DNA from: Amphiduros pacificus
Lineage: Eukaryota > Annelida > Polychaeta > Phyllodocida > Hesionidae
Assembly (NCBI GenBank): GCA_949316495.1
Contig: OX439010.1
Location: forward strand, 563,001 to 627,000
Length of the DNA stretch: 64,000 bases
Direction of reading: 5' to 3'
A model generated the notes under the pieces. It ran no database searches. It was not told the origin of the DNA and saw only the letters and a program-made list of their open reading frames with translations. Positions 1-12,670 of this stretch are shown here, piece by piece. The position numbers were made by a program, and so were the translations under genes. Numbering within the stretch: the first letter of the stretch is position 1; each line of letters begins with the position of its first letter.

Positions 1-2250
1 CGTCAGAAATCGATTGGGTGGCTCCGAAATTTTTTTGGTAAAGTGCATCTCACCCCATTCCACATTTCTGATCTGTTTGGAGAAAGCAGTGATCAGCATG
101 CATATATGAAAAATTCAAAACCAATATTTCGCCCCTTTTTCGAGCTACCATTGATCATCGGCACGTCAGAAATCGATTGGGTGGCTCCGAAATTTTGTTC
201 TAAAGTACATCTCACCCCATTCCACATTTCTGATCTGTTTGCAGAAAGCAGTGATCAGTATGCATATATGAAAAATTCAAACAAATATTTTGCCCCTTTT
301 CCGAGTTACCGTTGATCATCGGCACGTCAGAAATCGATTGGGTGGCTCAGAAATTTTTTTCTAAAGTGCATTTCACCCCATTCCACATTTCTGATCTGTT
401 TGGAGAAAGCAGTGATCAGCATGCATATATGAAAAATTCAAAACCAATATTTCGCCCCTTTTTCGAGTTACCGTTGATCATCGGCACGTCAGAAATCGAT
501 TGGGTGGCTCCGAAATTTTTTTCTAAAGTGCATCTCACCCCATTCCACATTTCTGATCTGTTTGGAGAAAGCAGTGATCAGCATGCATATATGAAAAATT
601 CAAAACCAATATTTCGCCCCTTTTTCGAGCTACCGTTGATCATCGGCACGTCAGAAATCGATTGGGTGGCTCCGAAATTTTGTTCTAAAGTGCATCTCAC
701 CCCATTCCACATTTATGATCTGTTTGGAGAAAGCAGTGATCAGTATGCATATACAAAAAATTCAAAACCAATATTTCGCCCCTTTTTCGAGTTACCGTTG
801 ATCATCGGCACGTCAGAAATCGATTGGGTGGCTCCGAAATTTTGTTCTAAAGTACATCTCACCCCATTCCACATTTCTGATCTGTTTGGAGAAAGCAGTG
901 ATCAGTATGCATATATGAAAAATTCAAACAAATATTTTGCCCCTTTTCCGAGTTACCGTTGATCATCGGCACGTCAGAAATCGATTGGGTGGCTCCGAAA
1001 TTTTTTTCTAAATTGCATATCACCCCATTCCACATTTCTGATGCGTTTGGAGAAAGCAGTGATCAGTATGCATATATGAAAAATTCAAAACAAATATTTT
1101 GCCCCTTTTCCGAGTTACCGTTGATCATCGGCACGTCAGAAATCGATTGGGTGGCTCCGAATTTTTTTTCTAAAGTGCATCTCACCCCATTCCACATTTC
1201 TGATCTGTTTGGAGAATGCAGTGATCAGAATGCATATATGAAAAATTCAAAACCAATATTTCGCCCCTTTTTCGAGCTACCGTTGATCATCGGCACGTCA
1301 GAAATCGATTGGGTGGCTCCGAAATTTTGTTCTAAAGTGCATCTCACCCCATTCCACATTTCTGATCTGTTTGGAGAAAGCAGTGATCAGTATGCATATA
1401 TGAAAAATTCAAACAAATATTTTGCCCCTTTTCCGAGTTACCGTTGATCATCGGCACGTCAGAAATCGATTGGGTGGCTCCGAAATTTTTTTCTAAAGTG
1501 CATCTCACCCCATTCCACATTTCTGATCTGTTTGGAGAAAGCAGTGATCAGCATGCATATATGAGAAATTCAAAACCAATATTTTGCCCCTTTTTCGAGA
1601 TACGGTTGATCATCGGCACGTCAGAAATCGATTGGGTGGCTCCGAAATTTTGTTCTAAAGTGCATCTCACCCCATTCCACATTTCTGATCTGTTTGGAGA
1701 AAGCAGTGATGAGTATGCATATATGAAAAATTCAAACAAATATTTTGCCCCTTTTCCGAGTTACCGTTGATCATCGGCACGTCAGAAATCGATTGGGTGG
1801 CTCCGAAATTTTTTTCTAAAGTGCATCTCACCCCATTCCACATTTCTGATCTGTTTGGAGAAAGCAGTGATCAGCATGCATATATGAAAAATTCAAAACC
1901 AATATTTCGCCCTTTTTCAAGTTACCGTTGATCATCGGCACGTCAGAAATCGATTGGGTGGCTCCGAAATTTTGTTCTAAAGTACATCTCACCCCATTCC
2001 ACATTTCTGATCTGTTTGGAGAAAGAAGTGATCAGTATGCATATATGAAAAATTCAAACAAATATTTTGCCCCTTTTCCGAGTTACCGTTGATCATCGGC
2101 ACGTCAGAAATCGATTGGGTGGCTCAGAAATTTTTTTCTAAAGTGCATCTCACCCCATTCCACATTTCTGATCTGTTTGGAGAAAGCAGTGATCAGCATG
2201 CATATATGAAAAATTCAAAACCAATATTTCGCCCCTTTTTCGAGTTACCG

Positions 2251-2412
2251 TTGATCATCGGCACGTCAGAAATCGATTGGGTGGCTCCGAAATTTTTTTC
2301 TAAAGTGCATCTCACCCCATTCCACATTTCTGATCTGTTTGGAGAAAGCAGTGATCAGCATGCATATATGAAAAATTCAAAACCAATATTTCGCCCCTTT
2401 TTCGAGCTACCG
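2251..2412 (+). repeat. Representative full-length monomer (162 bp)
   Basis: This copy is close to the commonest form and serves as the map. Counting from its TTG as position 1, it has GATC at 3-6, 82-85 and 103-106, ATCGAT at 22-27, a T7 tract at 43-49, a nested palindrome cluster at 102-120, an A-rich stretch at 121-132 and a C4T5 stretch at 144-152. It contains 66 G+C (41 %) and seven CpG sites, against about 6.6 expected from base composition. The phase is arbitrary. It was chosen because open frames in the array tend to begin at this TTG. Read as protein, it is 54 codons with no stop. Confidence 0.9.
2352..2370. other. Nested palindrome cluster inside the monomer
   Basis: In the representative monomer, TGATCA (2352-2357), GCATGC (2358-2363) and CATATATG (2363-2370) lie end to end, and ATGCAT overlaps the last two. 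The upstream CTGATC at monomer positions 80-85 is the inverted complement of GATCAG at 103-108, giving a possible 6-bp stem with a 17-base loop. The cluster recurs in most monomers. The variable base after GATCAG (C, T or A) decides whether GCATGC is intact. Short dyads are common in centromeric satellites; any role here in non-B DNA or protein binding is inference. Confidence 0.6.
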
Positions 2413-3219
2413 TTGATCATCGGCACGTCAGAAATCAATTGGGTGGCTCCGAAATTTTGTTCTAAAGTGCATCTCACCCCATTCCACATTTATGATCTGT
2501 TTGGAGAAAGCAGTGATCAGTATGCATATATGAAAAATTCAAAACCAATATTTCGCCCCTTTTTCGAGTTACCGTTGATCATCGGCACGTCAGAAATCGA
2601 TTGGGTGGCTCCGAAATTTTGTTCTAAAGTACATCTCACCCCATTCCACATTTCTGATCTGTTTGGAGAAAGCAGTGATCAGTATGCATATATGAAAAAT
2701 TCAAACAAATATTTTGCCCCTTTTCCGAGTTACCGTTGATCATCGGCACGTCAGAAATCGATTGGGTGGCTCAGAAATTTTTTTTTTAAGTGCATCTCAC
2801 CCCATTCCACATTTCTGATCTGTTTGGAGAAAGCAGTGATCAGCATGCATATATGAAAAATTCAAAACCAATATTTCGCCCCTTTTTCGAGTTACCGTTG
2901 ATCATCGGCACGTGAGAAATCGATTGGGTGGCTCTGAAATTTTTTTCTAAAGTGCATCTCACCCCATTCCACATTTCTGATCTGTTTGGAGAAAGCAGTG
3001 ATCAGCATGCATATATGAAAAATTCAAAACCAATATTTCGCCCTTTTTCAAGTTACCGTTGATCATCGGCACGTCAGAAATCGATTGGGTGGCTCCGAAA
3101 TTTTGTTCTAAAGTACATCTCACCCCATTCCACATTTCTGATCTGTTTGGAGAAAGCAGTGATCAGTATGCATATATGAAAAATTCAAACAAATATTTTG
3201 CCCCTTTTCCGAGTTACCG

Positions 3220-4674
3220 TTGATCATCGGCACGTCAGAAATCGATTGGGTGGCTCCGAATTTTTTTTCTAAAGTGCATCTCACCCCATTCCACATTTCT
3301 GATCTGTTTGGAGAATGCAGTGATCAGAATGCATATATGAAAAATTCAAAACCAATATTTCGCCCCTTTTTCGAGTTACCGTTGATCATTGGCACGTCAG
3401 AAATCGATTGGGTGGCTCCGAAATTTTTTTTTTAAGTGCATCTCACCCAATTCCACATTTATGATCTGTTTGAAGAAAGCAGTGATCAGTATGCTTATAT
3501 GAGAAATTCAAAACCAATATTTTGCCCCTTTTTCGAGTTACGGTTGATCATCGGCACGTCAGAAATCGATTGGGTGGCTCCGAAATTTTGTTCTAAAGTG
3601 CATCTCACCCCATTCCACATTTCTGATCTGTTTGGAGAAAGCAGTGATCAGTATGCATATATGAAAAATTCAAACAAATATTTTGCCCCTTTTCCGAGTT
3701 ACCGTTGATCATCGGCACGTCAGAAATCGATTGGGTGGCTCCGAAATTTTTTTCTAAAGTGCATCTCACCCCATTCCACATTTCTGATCTGTTTGGAGAA
3801 AGCAGTGATCAGCATGCATATATGAAAAATTCAAAACCAATATTTCGCCCCTTTTTCGAGTTACCGTTGATCATCGGCACGTGAGAAATCGATTGGGTTG
3901 CTCCGAAATTTTTTTTTTCAGTCCATCTCACCCCATTCCACATTTCTGATCTGTTTGGAGAAAGCAGTGATCAGCATGCATATATGAAAAATTCAAAACC
4001 AATATTTCGCCCTTTTTCAAGTTACCGTTGATCATCGGCACGTCAGAAATCGATTGGGTGGCTCCGAAATTTTGTTCTAAAGTACATCTCACCCCATTCC
4101 ACATTTCTGATCTGTTTGGAGAAAGAAGTGATCAGTATGCATATATGAAAAATTCAAACAAATATTTTGCCCCTTTTCCGAGTTACCGTTGATCATCGGC
4201 ACGTCAGAAATCGATTGGGTGGCTCAGAAATTTTTTTCTAAAGTGCATCTCACCCCATTCCACATTTCTGATCTGTTTGGAGAAAGCAGTGATCAGCATG
4301 CATATATGAAAAATTCAAAACCAATATTTCGCCCCTTTTTCGAGTTACCGTTGATCATCGGCACGTCAGAAATCGATTGGGTGGCTCCGAAATTTTTTTC
4401 TAAAGTGCATCTCACCCCATTCCACATTTCTGATCTGTTTGGAGAAAGCAGTGATCAGCATGCATATATGAAAAATTCAAAACCAATATTTCGCCCCTTT
4501 TTCGAGCTACCGTTGATCATCGGCACGTCAGAAATCAATTGGGTGGCTCCGAAATTTTGTTCTAAAGTGCATCTCACCCCATTCCACATTTATGATCTGT
4601 TTGGAGAAAGCAGTGATCAGTATGCATATATGAAAAATTCAAAACCAATATTTCGCCCCTTTTTCGAGTTACCG
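3220..4674 (+). repeat. Nine-monomer block, copy 1 of the 5177-bp-offset duplication
   Basis: This stretch matches 8397-9851 in order and in private changes: LFEESS with CTTATATGAG, then GTGAGAAATCGATTGGGTTG followed by TTTCAGTCCATC (3881-3926 and 9058-9103). At 4675 the next monomer (VAQKFFSKVHLTPLHIS) differs from the one at 9852, so the right edge is sharp. It includes copy 2 of the 2100-bp-offset block (4028-4674). Confidence 0.75.
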
Positions 4675-6010
4675 TTGATCATCGGCACGTCAGAAATCGA
4701 TTGGGTGGCTCAGAAATTTTTTTCTAAAGTGCATCTCACCCCATTGCACATTTCTGATCTGTTTGGAGAAAGCAGTGATCAGCATGCATATATGAAAAAT
4801 TCAAAACCAATATTTCGCCCCTTTTTCGAGCTACCGTTGATCATCGGCACGTCAAAAATCGATTGGGTGGCTCCGAAATTTTTTTGTAAAGTGCATCTCA
4901 CCCCATTCCACATTTCTGATCTGTTTGGAGAAAGCAGTGATCAGTATGCATATATGAAAAATTCAAAACAAATATTTCGCCCCTTTTTCGAGCTACCGTT
5001 GATCATCGGCACGTCAGAAATCGATTGGGTGGCTCCGAAATTTTGTTCTAAAGTGCATCTCACCCCATTCCACATTTCTGATCTGTTTGGAGAAAGCAGT
5101 GATCAGTATGCATATATGAAAAATTCAAAACAAATATTTCGCCCCTTTTTCGAGTTACCGTTGATCATCGGCACGTCAGAAATCGATTGGGTGGCTCCGA
5201 AATCTTTTTCTAAAGTGCATCTCACCCCATTCCACATTTCTGATCTGTTTGGAGACTGCAGTGTTCAGCATTCATATATGAAAAATTCAAAACCAATATT
5301 TCGCCCCTTTTTTGGAGTTACCGTTGATCATCGGAACGTCAGAAATCGAATGGGTGGCTCCGAAATTTTTTTCTAAAGTGCATCTCACCCCATTCCACAT
5401 TACTGATATGTTTGGAGAAAGCAGTGATCAGTATGCATATATGAAAAATTCAAAACCAATATTTCGCCCCTTTTTCGAGTTACCGTTGATCATCGGCACG
5501 TCAGAAATCGATTGGGTGGCTCCGAAATCTTTTTCTAAAGTGCATCTCACCCCATTCCACATTTCTGATCTGTTTGGAGACTGCAGTGTTCAGCATTCAT
5601 ATATGAAAAATTCAAAACCAATATTTCGCCCTTTTTTGAGTTACCGTTGATCATCGGAACGTCAGAAATCGATTGGGTGGCTCCGAAATTTTTTTCTAAA
5701 GTGCATCTCACCCCATTCCACATTACTGATATGTTTGGAGAAAGCAGTGATCAGTATGCATATATGAAAAATTCAAAACCAATATTTCGCCCCTTTTTCG
5801 AGTTACCGTTGATCATCGGCACGTCAGAAATCGATTGGGTGGCTCCGAAATCTTTTTCTAAAGTGCATCTCACCCCATTCCACATTACTGATCTGTTTGG
5901 AGAAAGCAGTGATCAGTAAGCATATATGAAAAATTCAAAACCAATATTTCGCCCCTTTTTCGAGTTACCGTTGATCATCGGCACGTCAGAAATCGATTGG
6001 GTGGCTCCGA
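4675..6010 (+). repeat. Eight-monomer block, copy 1 (offset 6630)
   Basis: This block matches 11305-12640. Shared private markers are CCATTGCACATTT, GTCAAAAATC, and a CCTTTTTTGGAGTT insertion followed by ATCGAATGGG (5304-5355 and 11934-11985). The extra base in that monomer shifts the open frame, so two frames overlap there. The first monomer differs by CAGAAA versus CCGAAA. Confidence 0.7.
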
Positions 6011-6131
6011 AATCTTTTTCTAAAGTGCATCTCACCCCATTCCACATTTCTGATCTGTTTGGAGACTGCAGTGTTCAGCATTCATATATGAAAAATTCAA
6101 AACCAATATTTCGCCCTTTTTTGAGTTACCG
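5647..6131 (+). repeat. Three-monomer (485-bp) unit present in this copy only
   Basis: The unit DMFG, then ITDL with a CAGTAAGCAT stop, then GDCSVQHS spans 485 bp, and the next copy of its first two members starts at 6132. In the related segments at 12277 and 18585 the DMFG and CAGTAAGCAT monomers run straight into the KFCSKV monomer. This copy therefore has one trimer more, or the other two have lost one. It explains why the offset between these blocks changes from 6630 to 6145. Confidence 0.7.
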
Positions 6132-6455
6132 TTGATCATCGGAACGTCAGAAATCGATTGGGTGGCTCCGAAATTTTTTTCTAAAGTGCATCTCACCCCA
6201 TTCCACATTACTGATATGTTTGGAGAAAGCAGTGATCAGTATGCATATATGAAAAATTCAAAACCAATATTTCGCCCCTTTTTCGAGTTACCGTTGATCA
6301 TCGGCACGTCAGAAATCGATTGGGTGGCTCCGAAATCTTTTTCTAAAGTGCATCTCACCCCATTCCACATTACTGATCTGTTTGGAGAAAGCAGTGATCA
6401 GTAAGCATATATGAAAAATTCAAAACCAATATTTCGCCCCTTTTTCGAGTTACCG

Positions 6456-7990
6456 TTGATCATCGGCACGTCAGAAATCGATTGGGTGGCTCCGAAATTT
6501 TGTTCTAAAGTGCATCTCACCCCATTCCACATTTCTGATCTGTTTGGAGAAAGCAGTGATCAGTATGCATATATGAAAAATTCAAAACCAATATTTTGCC
6601 CCTTTTCCGAGTTACCGTTGATCATCGGCACGTCAGTAATCGATTGGGTGGCTCCGAAATTTTTTTTTTAAGTGCATCTCACCCCATTCCACATTTCTGA
6701 TCTGTTTGGAGAAAGCAGTGATCAGCATGCATATATGAAAACTTCAAAACCAATATTTCGCCCTTTTTCAAGTTACCGTTGATCATCGGCACGTCAGAAA
6801 TCGATTGGGTGGCTCCGAAATTTTGTTCTAAAGTGCATCTCACCCCATTCCACATTTCTGATCTGTTTGGAGAATGCAGTGATCAGAATGCATATATGAA
6901 AAATTCAAAACCAATATTTCGCCCCTTTTTCGAGTTACCGTTGATCATTGGCACGTCAGAAATCGATTGGGTGGCTCCGAAATTTTTTTTTTAAGTGCAT
7001 CTCACCCAATTCCACATTTCTGATCTGTTTGGAGAAAGCAGTGATCAGCATGCATATATGAAAACTTCAAAACCAATATTTCGCCCTTTTTCAAGTTACC
7101 GTTGATCATCGGCACGTCAGAAATCAATTGGGTGGCTCCGAAATTTTTTTCTAAAGTGCATCTCACCCCATTCCACATTTCTGATCTGTTTGGAGACTGC
7201 AGTGTTCAGCATTCATATATGAAAAATTCAAAACCAATATTTTGCCCCTTTTTTGAGTTACCGTTGATCATCGGAACGTCAGAAATCGATTGGGTGGCTC
7301 CGAAATTTTTTTCTAAAGTGCATCTCACCCCATTCCACATTACTGATATGTTTGGAGAAAGCAGTGATCAGTATGCATATATGAAAAATTCAAAACCAAT
7401 ATTTCGCCCCTTTTTCGAGTTACCGTTGATCATCGGCACGTCAGAAATGGATTGGGTGGCTCCGAAATTTTGTTCTAAAGTGCATCTCACCCCATTCCAC
7501 ATTTATGATCTGTTTGGAGAAAGCAGTGATCAGTATGCATATACGAAAAATTCAAAACCAATATTTCGCCCCTTTTTCGAGTTACCGTTGATCATCGGCA
7601 CGTCAGAAATCGATTGGGTGGCTCTGAAATTTTGTTTTAAAGTGCATCTCACCCAATTCTACATTTCTGATCTGTTTGGAGAAAGCAGTGATCAGAATGC
7701 ATATATGAAAACTTCAAAACAAATATTTTGCCCCTTTTCCGAGTTACCGTTGATCATCGGCACGTCAGAAATCGATTAGGTGGCTCCGAAATTTTTTTGT
7801 AAAGTGCATCTCACCCCATTCCACATTTCTGATCTGTTTGGAGAAAGCAGTGATCAGCATGCATATATGAAAAATTCAAAACCAATATTTCGCCCCTTTT
7901 TCGAGTTACCGTTGATCATCGGCACATCAGAAATCGATTGGGTGGCTCCGAAATTTTGTTCTAAAGTGCATCTCACCCCATTCCACATTT
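6456..7990 (+). repeat. Block with GATTAG marker, copy 1 (offset 6145)
   Basis: The block matches 12601-14135. The shared order is TSVID, AAAACTTC monomers, GECSDQN, GDCSVQHS, DMFG, ATGGATTGGG, ALKFCFKV with CAATTCTACATTT, GATTAG, and GGCACATCAG. The copies part at TATGATCTG versus TATGATCCG near 7990. Part of the same order recurs at 15672-16349 (offset 2425 from 13247) and later through domain A2. Confidence 0.7.
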
Positions 7991-8396
7991 ATGATCTGTT
8001 TGGAGAAAGCAGTGATCAGTATGCATATACAAAAAATTCAAAACCAATATTTCGCCCCTTTTTCGAGTTACCGTTGATCATCGGCACGTCAGAAATCGAT
8101 TGGGTGGCTCCGAAATTTTGTTCTAAAGTACATCTCACCCCATTCCACATTTCTGATCTGTTTGGAGAAAGCAGTGATCAGTATGCATATATGAAAAATT
8201 CAAACAAATATTTTGCCCCTTTTCCGAGTTACCGTTGATCATCGGCACGTCAGAAATCGATTGGGTGGCTCCGAAATTTTTTTCTAAATTGCATATCACC
8301 CCATTCCACATTTCTGATGCGTTTGGAGAAAGCAGTGATCAGTATGCATATATGAAAAATTCAAAACAAATATTTTGCCCCTTTTCCGAGTTACCG

Positions 8397-9851
8397 TTGA
8401 TCATCGGCACGTCAGAAATCGATTGGGTGGCTCCGAATTTTTTTTCTAAAGTGCATCTCACCCCATTCCACATTTCTGATCTGTTTGGAGAATGCAGTGA
8501 TCAGAATGCATATATGAAAAATTCAAAACCAATATTTCGCCCCTTTTTCGAGTTACCGTTGATCATTGGCACGTCAGAAATCGATTGGGTGGCTCCGAAA
8601 TTTTTTTTTTAAGTGCATCTCACCCAATTCCACATTTATGATCTGTTTGAAGAAAGCAGTGATCAGTATGCTTATATGAGAAATTCAAAACCAATATTTT
8701 GCCCCTTTTTCGAGTTACGGTTGATCATCGGCACGTCAGAAATCGATTGGGTGGCTCCGAAATTTTGTTCTAAAGTGCATCTCACCCCATTCCACATTTC
8801 TGATCTGTTTGGAGAAAGCAGTGATCAGTATGCATATATGAAAAATTCAAACAAATATTTTGCCCCTTTTCCGAGTTACCGTTGATCATCGGCACGTCAG
8901 AAATCGATTGGGTGGCTCCGAAATTTTTTTCTAAAGTGCATCTCACCCCATTCCACATTTCTGATCTGTTTGGAGAAAGCAGTGATCAGCATGCATATAT
9001 GAAAAATTCAAAACCAATATTTCGCCCCTTTTTCGAGTTACCGTTGATCATCGGCACGTGAGAAATCGATTGGGTTGCTCCGAAATTTTTTTTTTCAGTC
9101 CATCTCACCCCATTCCACATTTCTGATCTGTTTGGAGAAAGCAGTGATCAGCATGCATATATGAAAAATTCAAAACCAATATTTCGCCCTTTTTCAAGTT
9201 ACCGTTGATCATCGGCACGTCAGAAATCGATTGGGTGGCTCCGAAATTTTGTTCTAAAGTACATCTCACCCCATTCCACATTTCTGATCTGTTTGGAGAA
9301 AGAAGTGATCAGTATGCATATATGAAAAATTCAAACAAATATTTTGCCCCTTTTCCGAGTTACCGTTGATCATCGGCACGTCAGAAATCGATTGGGTGGC
9401 TCAGAAATTTTTTTCTAAAGTGCATCTCACCCCATTCCACATTTCTGATCTGTTTGGAGAAAGCAGTGATCAGCATGCATATATGAAAAATTCAAAACCA
9501 ATATTTCGCCCCTTTTTCGAGTTACCGTTGATCATCGGCACGTCAGAAATCGATTGGGTGGCTCCGAAATTTTTTTCTAAAGTGCATCTCACCCCATTCC
9601 ACATTTCTGATCTGTTTGGAGAAAGCAGTGATCAGCATGCATATATGAAAAATTCAAAACCAATATTTCGCCCCTTTTTCGAGCTACCGTTGATCATCGG
9701 CACGTCAGAAATCAATTGGGTGGCTCCGAAATTTTGTTCTAAAGTGCATCTCACCCCATTCCACATTTATGATCTGTTTGGAGAAAGCAGTGATCAGTAT
9801 GCATATATGAAAAATTCAAAACCAATATTTCGCCCCTTTTTCGAGTTACCG
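8397..9851 (+). repeat. Nine-monomer block, copy 2 of the 5177-bp-offset duplication
   Basis: This is the partner of 3220-4674. The monomers just to its left (about 7914-8559, including the rare LHITPFHISDAFG form) instead match about 638-1283 at offset 7276. To its right the match to 2089-2739 continues at offset 7277. The offsets add up (5177 + 2100 = 7277), so the 2100-bp repeat existed before the larger block was copied. Confidence 0.75.
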
Positions 9852-10496
9852 TTGATCATCGGCACGTCAGAAATCGATTGGGTGGCTCCGAAATTTTGTT
9901 CTAAAGTACATCTCACCCCATTCCACATTTCTGATCTGTTTGGAGAAAGCAGTGATCAGTATGCATATATGAAAAATTCAAACAAATATTTTGCCCCTTT
10001 TCCGAGTTACCGTTGATCATCGGCACGTCAGAAATCGATTGGGTGGCTCCGAAATTTTTTTTTTAAGTGCATCTCACCCCATTCCACATTTCTGATCTGT
10101 TTGGAGAAAGCAGTGATCAGCATGCATATATGAAAAATTCAAAACCAATATTTCGCCCCTTTTTCGAGTTACCGTTGATCATCGGCACGTGAGAAATCGA
10201 TTGGGTGGCTCTGAAATTTTTTTCTAAAGTGCATCTCACCCCATTCCACATTTCTGATCTGTTTGGAGAAAGCAGTGATCAGCATGCATATATGAAAAAT
10301 TCAAAACCAATATTTCGCCCTTTTTCAAGTTACCGTTGATCATCGGCACGTCAGAAATCGATTGGGTGGCTCCGAAATTTTGTTCTAAAGTACATCTCAC
10401 CCCATTCCACATTTCTGATCTGTTTGGAGAAAGCAGTGATCAGTATGCATATATGAAAAATTCAAACAAATATTTTGCCCCTTTTCCGAGTTACCG

Positions 10497-12670
10497 TTGA
10501 TCATCGGCACGTCAGAAATCGATTGGGTGGCTCCGAAATTTTTTTCTAAAGTGCATCTCACCCCATTCCACATTTCTGATCTGTTTGGAGAAAGCAGTGA
10601 TCAGCATGCATATATGAAAAATTCAAAACCAATATTTCGCCCCTTTTTCGAGCTACCGTTGATCATCGGCACGTCAGAAATCAATTGGGTGGCTCCGAAA
10701 TTTTGTTCTAAAGTGCATCTCATCCCATTCCACATTTATGATCTGTTTGGAGAAAGCAGTGATCAGTATGCATATACGAAAATTTCAAAACCAATATTTC
10801 GCCCCTTTTTCGAGTTACCGTTGATCATCGGCACGTCAGAAATCGATTGGGTGGCTCCGAAATTTTGTTCTAAAGTACATCTCACCCCATTCCACATTTC
10901 TGATCTGTTTGGAGAAAGCAGTGATCAGTATGCATATATGAAAAATTCAAACAAATATTTTGCCCCTTTTCCGAGTTACCGTTGATCATCGGCACGTCAG
11001 AAATCGATTGGGTGGCTCCGAAATTTTTTTTTTAAGTGCATCTCACCCCATTCCACATTTCTGATCTGTTTGGAGAAAGCAGTGATCAGCATGCATATAT
11101 GAAAAATTCAAAACCAATATTTCGCCCCTTTTTCGAGTTACCGTTGATCATCGGCACGTGAGAAATCGATTGGGTGGCTCTGAAATTTTTTTGTAAAGTG
11201 CATCTCACCCCATTCCACATTTCTGATCTGTTTGGAGAAAGCAGTGATCAGCATGCATATATGAAAAATTCAAAACCAATATTTCGCCCTTTTTCAAGTT
11301 ACCGTTGATCATCGGCACGTCAGAAATCGATTGGGTGGCTCCGAAATTTTTTTCTAAAGTGCATCTCACCCCATTGCACATTTCTGATCTGTTTGGAGAA
11401 AGCAGTGATCAGCATGCATATATGAAAAATTCAAAACCAATATTTCGCCCCTTTTTCGAGCTACCGTTGATCATCGGCACGTCAAAAATCGATTGGGTGG
11501 CTCCGAAATTTTTTTGTAAAGTGCATCTCACCCCATTCCACATTTCTGATCTGTTTGGAGAAAGCAGTGATCAGTATGCATATATGAAAAATTCAAAACA
11601 AATATTTCGCCCCTTTTTCGAGCTACCGTTGATCATCGGCACGTCAGAAATCGATTGGGTGGCTCCGAAATTTTGTTCTAAAGTGCATCTCACCCCATTC
11701 CACATTTCTGATCTGTTTGGAGAAAGCAGTGATCAGTATGCATATATGAAAAATTCAAAACAAATATTTCGCCCCTTTTTCGAGTTACCGTTGATCATCG
11801 GCACGTCAGAAATCGATTGGGTGGCTCCGAAATCTTTTTCTAAAGTGCATCTCACCCCATTCCACATTTCTGATCTGTTTGGAGACTGCAGTGTTCAGCA
11901 TTCATATATGAAAAATTCAAAACCAATATTTCGCCCCTTTTTTGGAGTTACCGTTGATCATCGGAACGTCAGAAATCGAATGGGTGGCTCCGAAATTTTT
12001 TTCTAAAGTGCATCTCACCCCATTCCACATTACTGATATGTTTGGAGAAAGCAGTGATCAGTATGCATATATGAAAAATTCAAAACCAATATTTCGCCCC
12101 TTTTTCGAGTTACCGTTGATCATCGGCACGTCAGAAATCGATTGGGTGGCTCCGAAATCTTTTTCTAAAGTGCATCTCACCCCATTCCACATTTCTGATC
12201 TGTTTGGAGACTGCAGTGTTCAGCATTCATATATGAAAAATTCAAAACCAATATTTCGCCCTTTTTTGAGTTACCGTTGATCATCGGAACGTCAGAAATC
12301 GATTGGGTGGCTCCGAAATTTTTTTCTAAAGTGCATCTCACCCCATTCCACATTACTGATATGTTTGGAGAAAGCAGTGATCAGTATGCATATATGAAAA
12401 ATTCAAAACCAATATTTCGCCCCTTTTTCGAGTTACCGTTGATCATCGGCACGTCAGAAATCGATTGGGTGGCTCCGAAATCTTTTTCTAAAGTGCATCT
12501 CACCCCATTCCACATTACTGATCTGTTTGGAGAAAGCAGTGATCAGTAAGCATATATGAAAAATTCAAAACCAATATTTCGCCCCTTTTTCGAGTTACCG
12601 TTGATCATCGGCACGTCAGAAATCGATTGGGTGGCTCCGAAATTTTGTTCTAAAGTGCATCTCACCCCAT
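10497..12670 (+). repeat. Thirteen- to fourteen-monomer block, copy 1 (offset 6308)
   Basis: The block matches 16805-18978 through rare markers: CATCTCATCCCATT, ACGAAAATTTC, CCATTGCACATTT and the CTTTTTTGGAGTT insertion. Differences between copies are few. Examples are GTCAAAAATC at 11484 against GTCAGAAATC in copy 2, and TTCTAAAG against TTCGTAAG near 17986. At about 12670 the copies part: copy 1 goes to a HISDLFG form and copy 2 to a HIYDPFG form. Confidence 0.75.

Larger units (their letters stand above)
1928..2574 (+). repeat. Four-monomer block, copy 1 (offset 2100 to copy 2)
   Basis: The block shares a rare GAAAGAAGTG change and the same order of variants with 4028-4674 (offset 2100 bp, 13 monomers less 6 bp) and with 9205-9851 (offset 7277). 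The fourth monomer after the shared part differs between copies, which fixes the right edge near 2575. The left edge lies between about 1830 and 1928. Confidence 0.7.

Noticed and set aside
312-962. Open frames of 200-400 codons on the plus strand as genes for a 54-residue repeat protein
   Set aside because: They exist because the period is 162 = 3 x 54. Starts are TTG, GTG or internal ATG shared by all monomers, ends are at one-base losses or point stops, and variation is mostly non-synonymous.
959-1450. Four-base overlap TTGA between successive open frames as translational coupling in an operon
   Set aside because: The overlap is the invariant GTTGATC motif present in every monomer; nothing else supports bacterial genes.
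2363-2370. CATATATG as a TATA box or promoter
   Set aside because: It is part of the palindrome cluster in every monomer, and there is no downstream gene or other promoter element.
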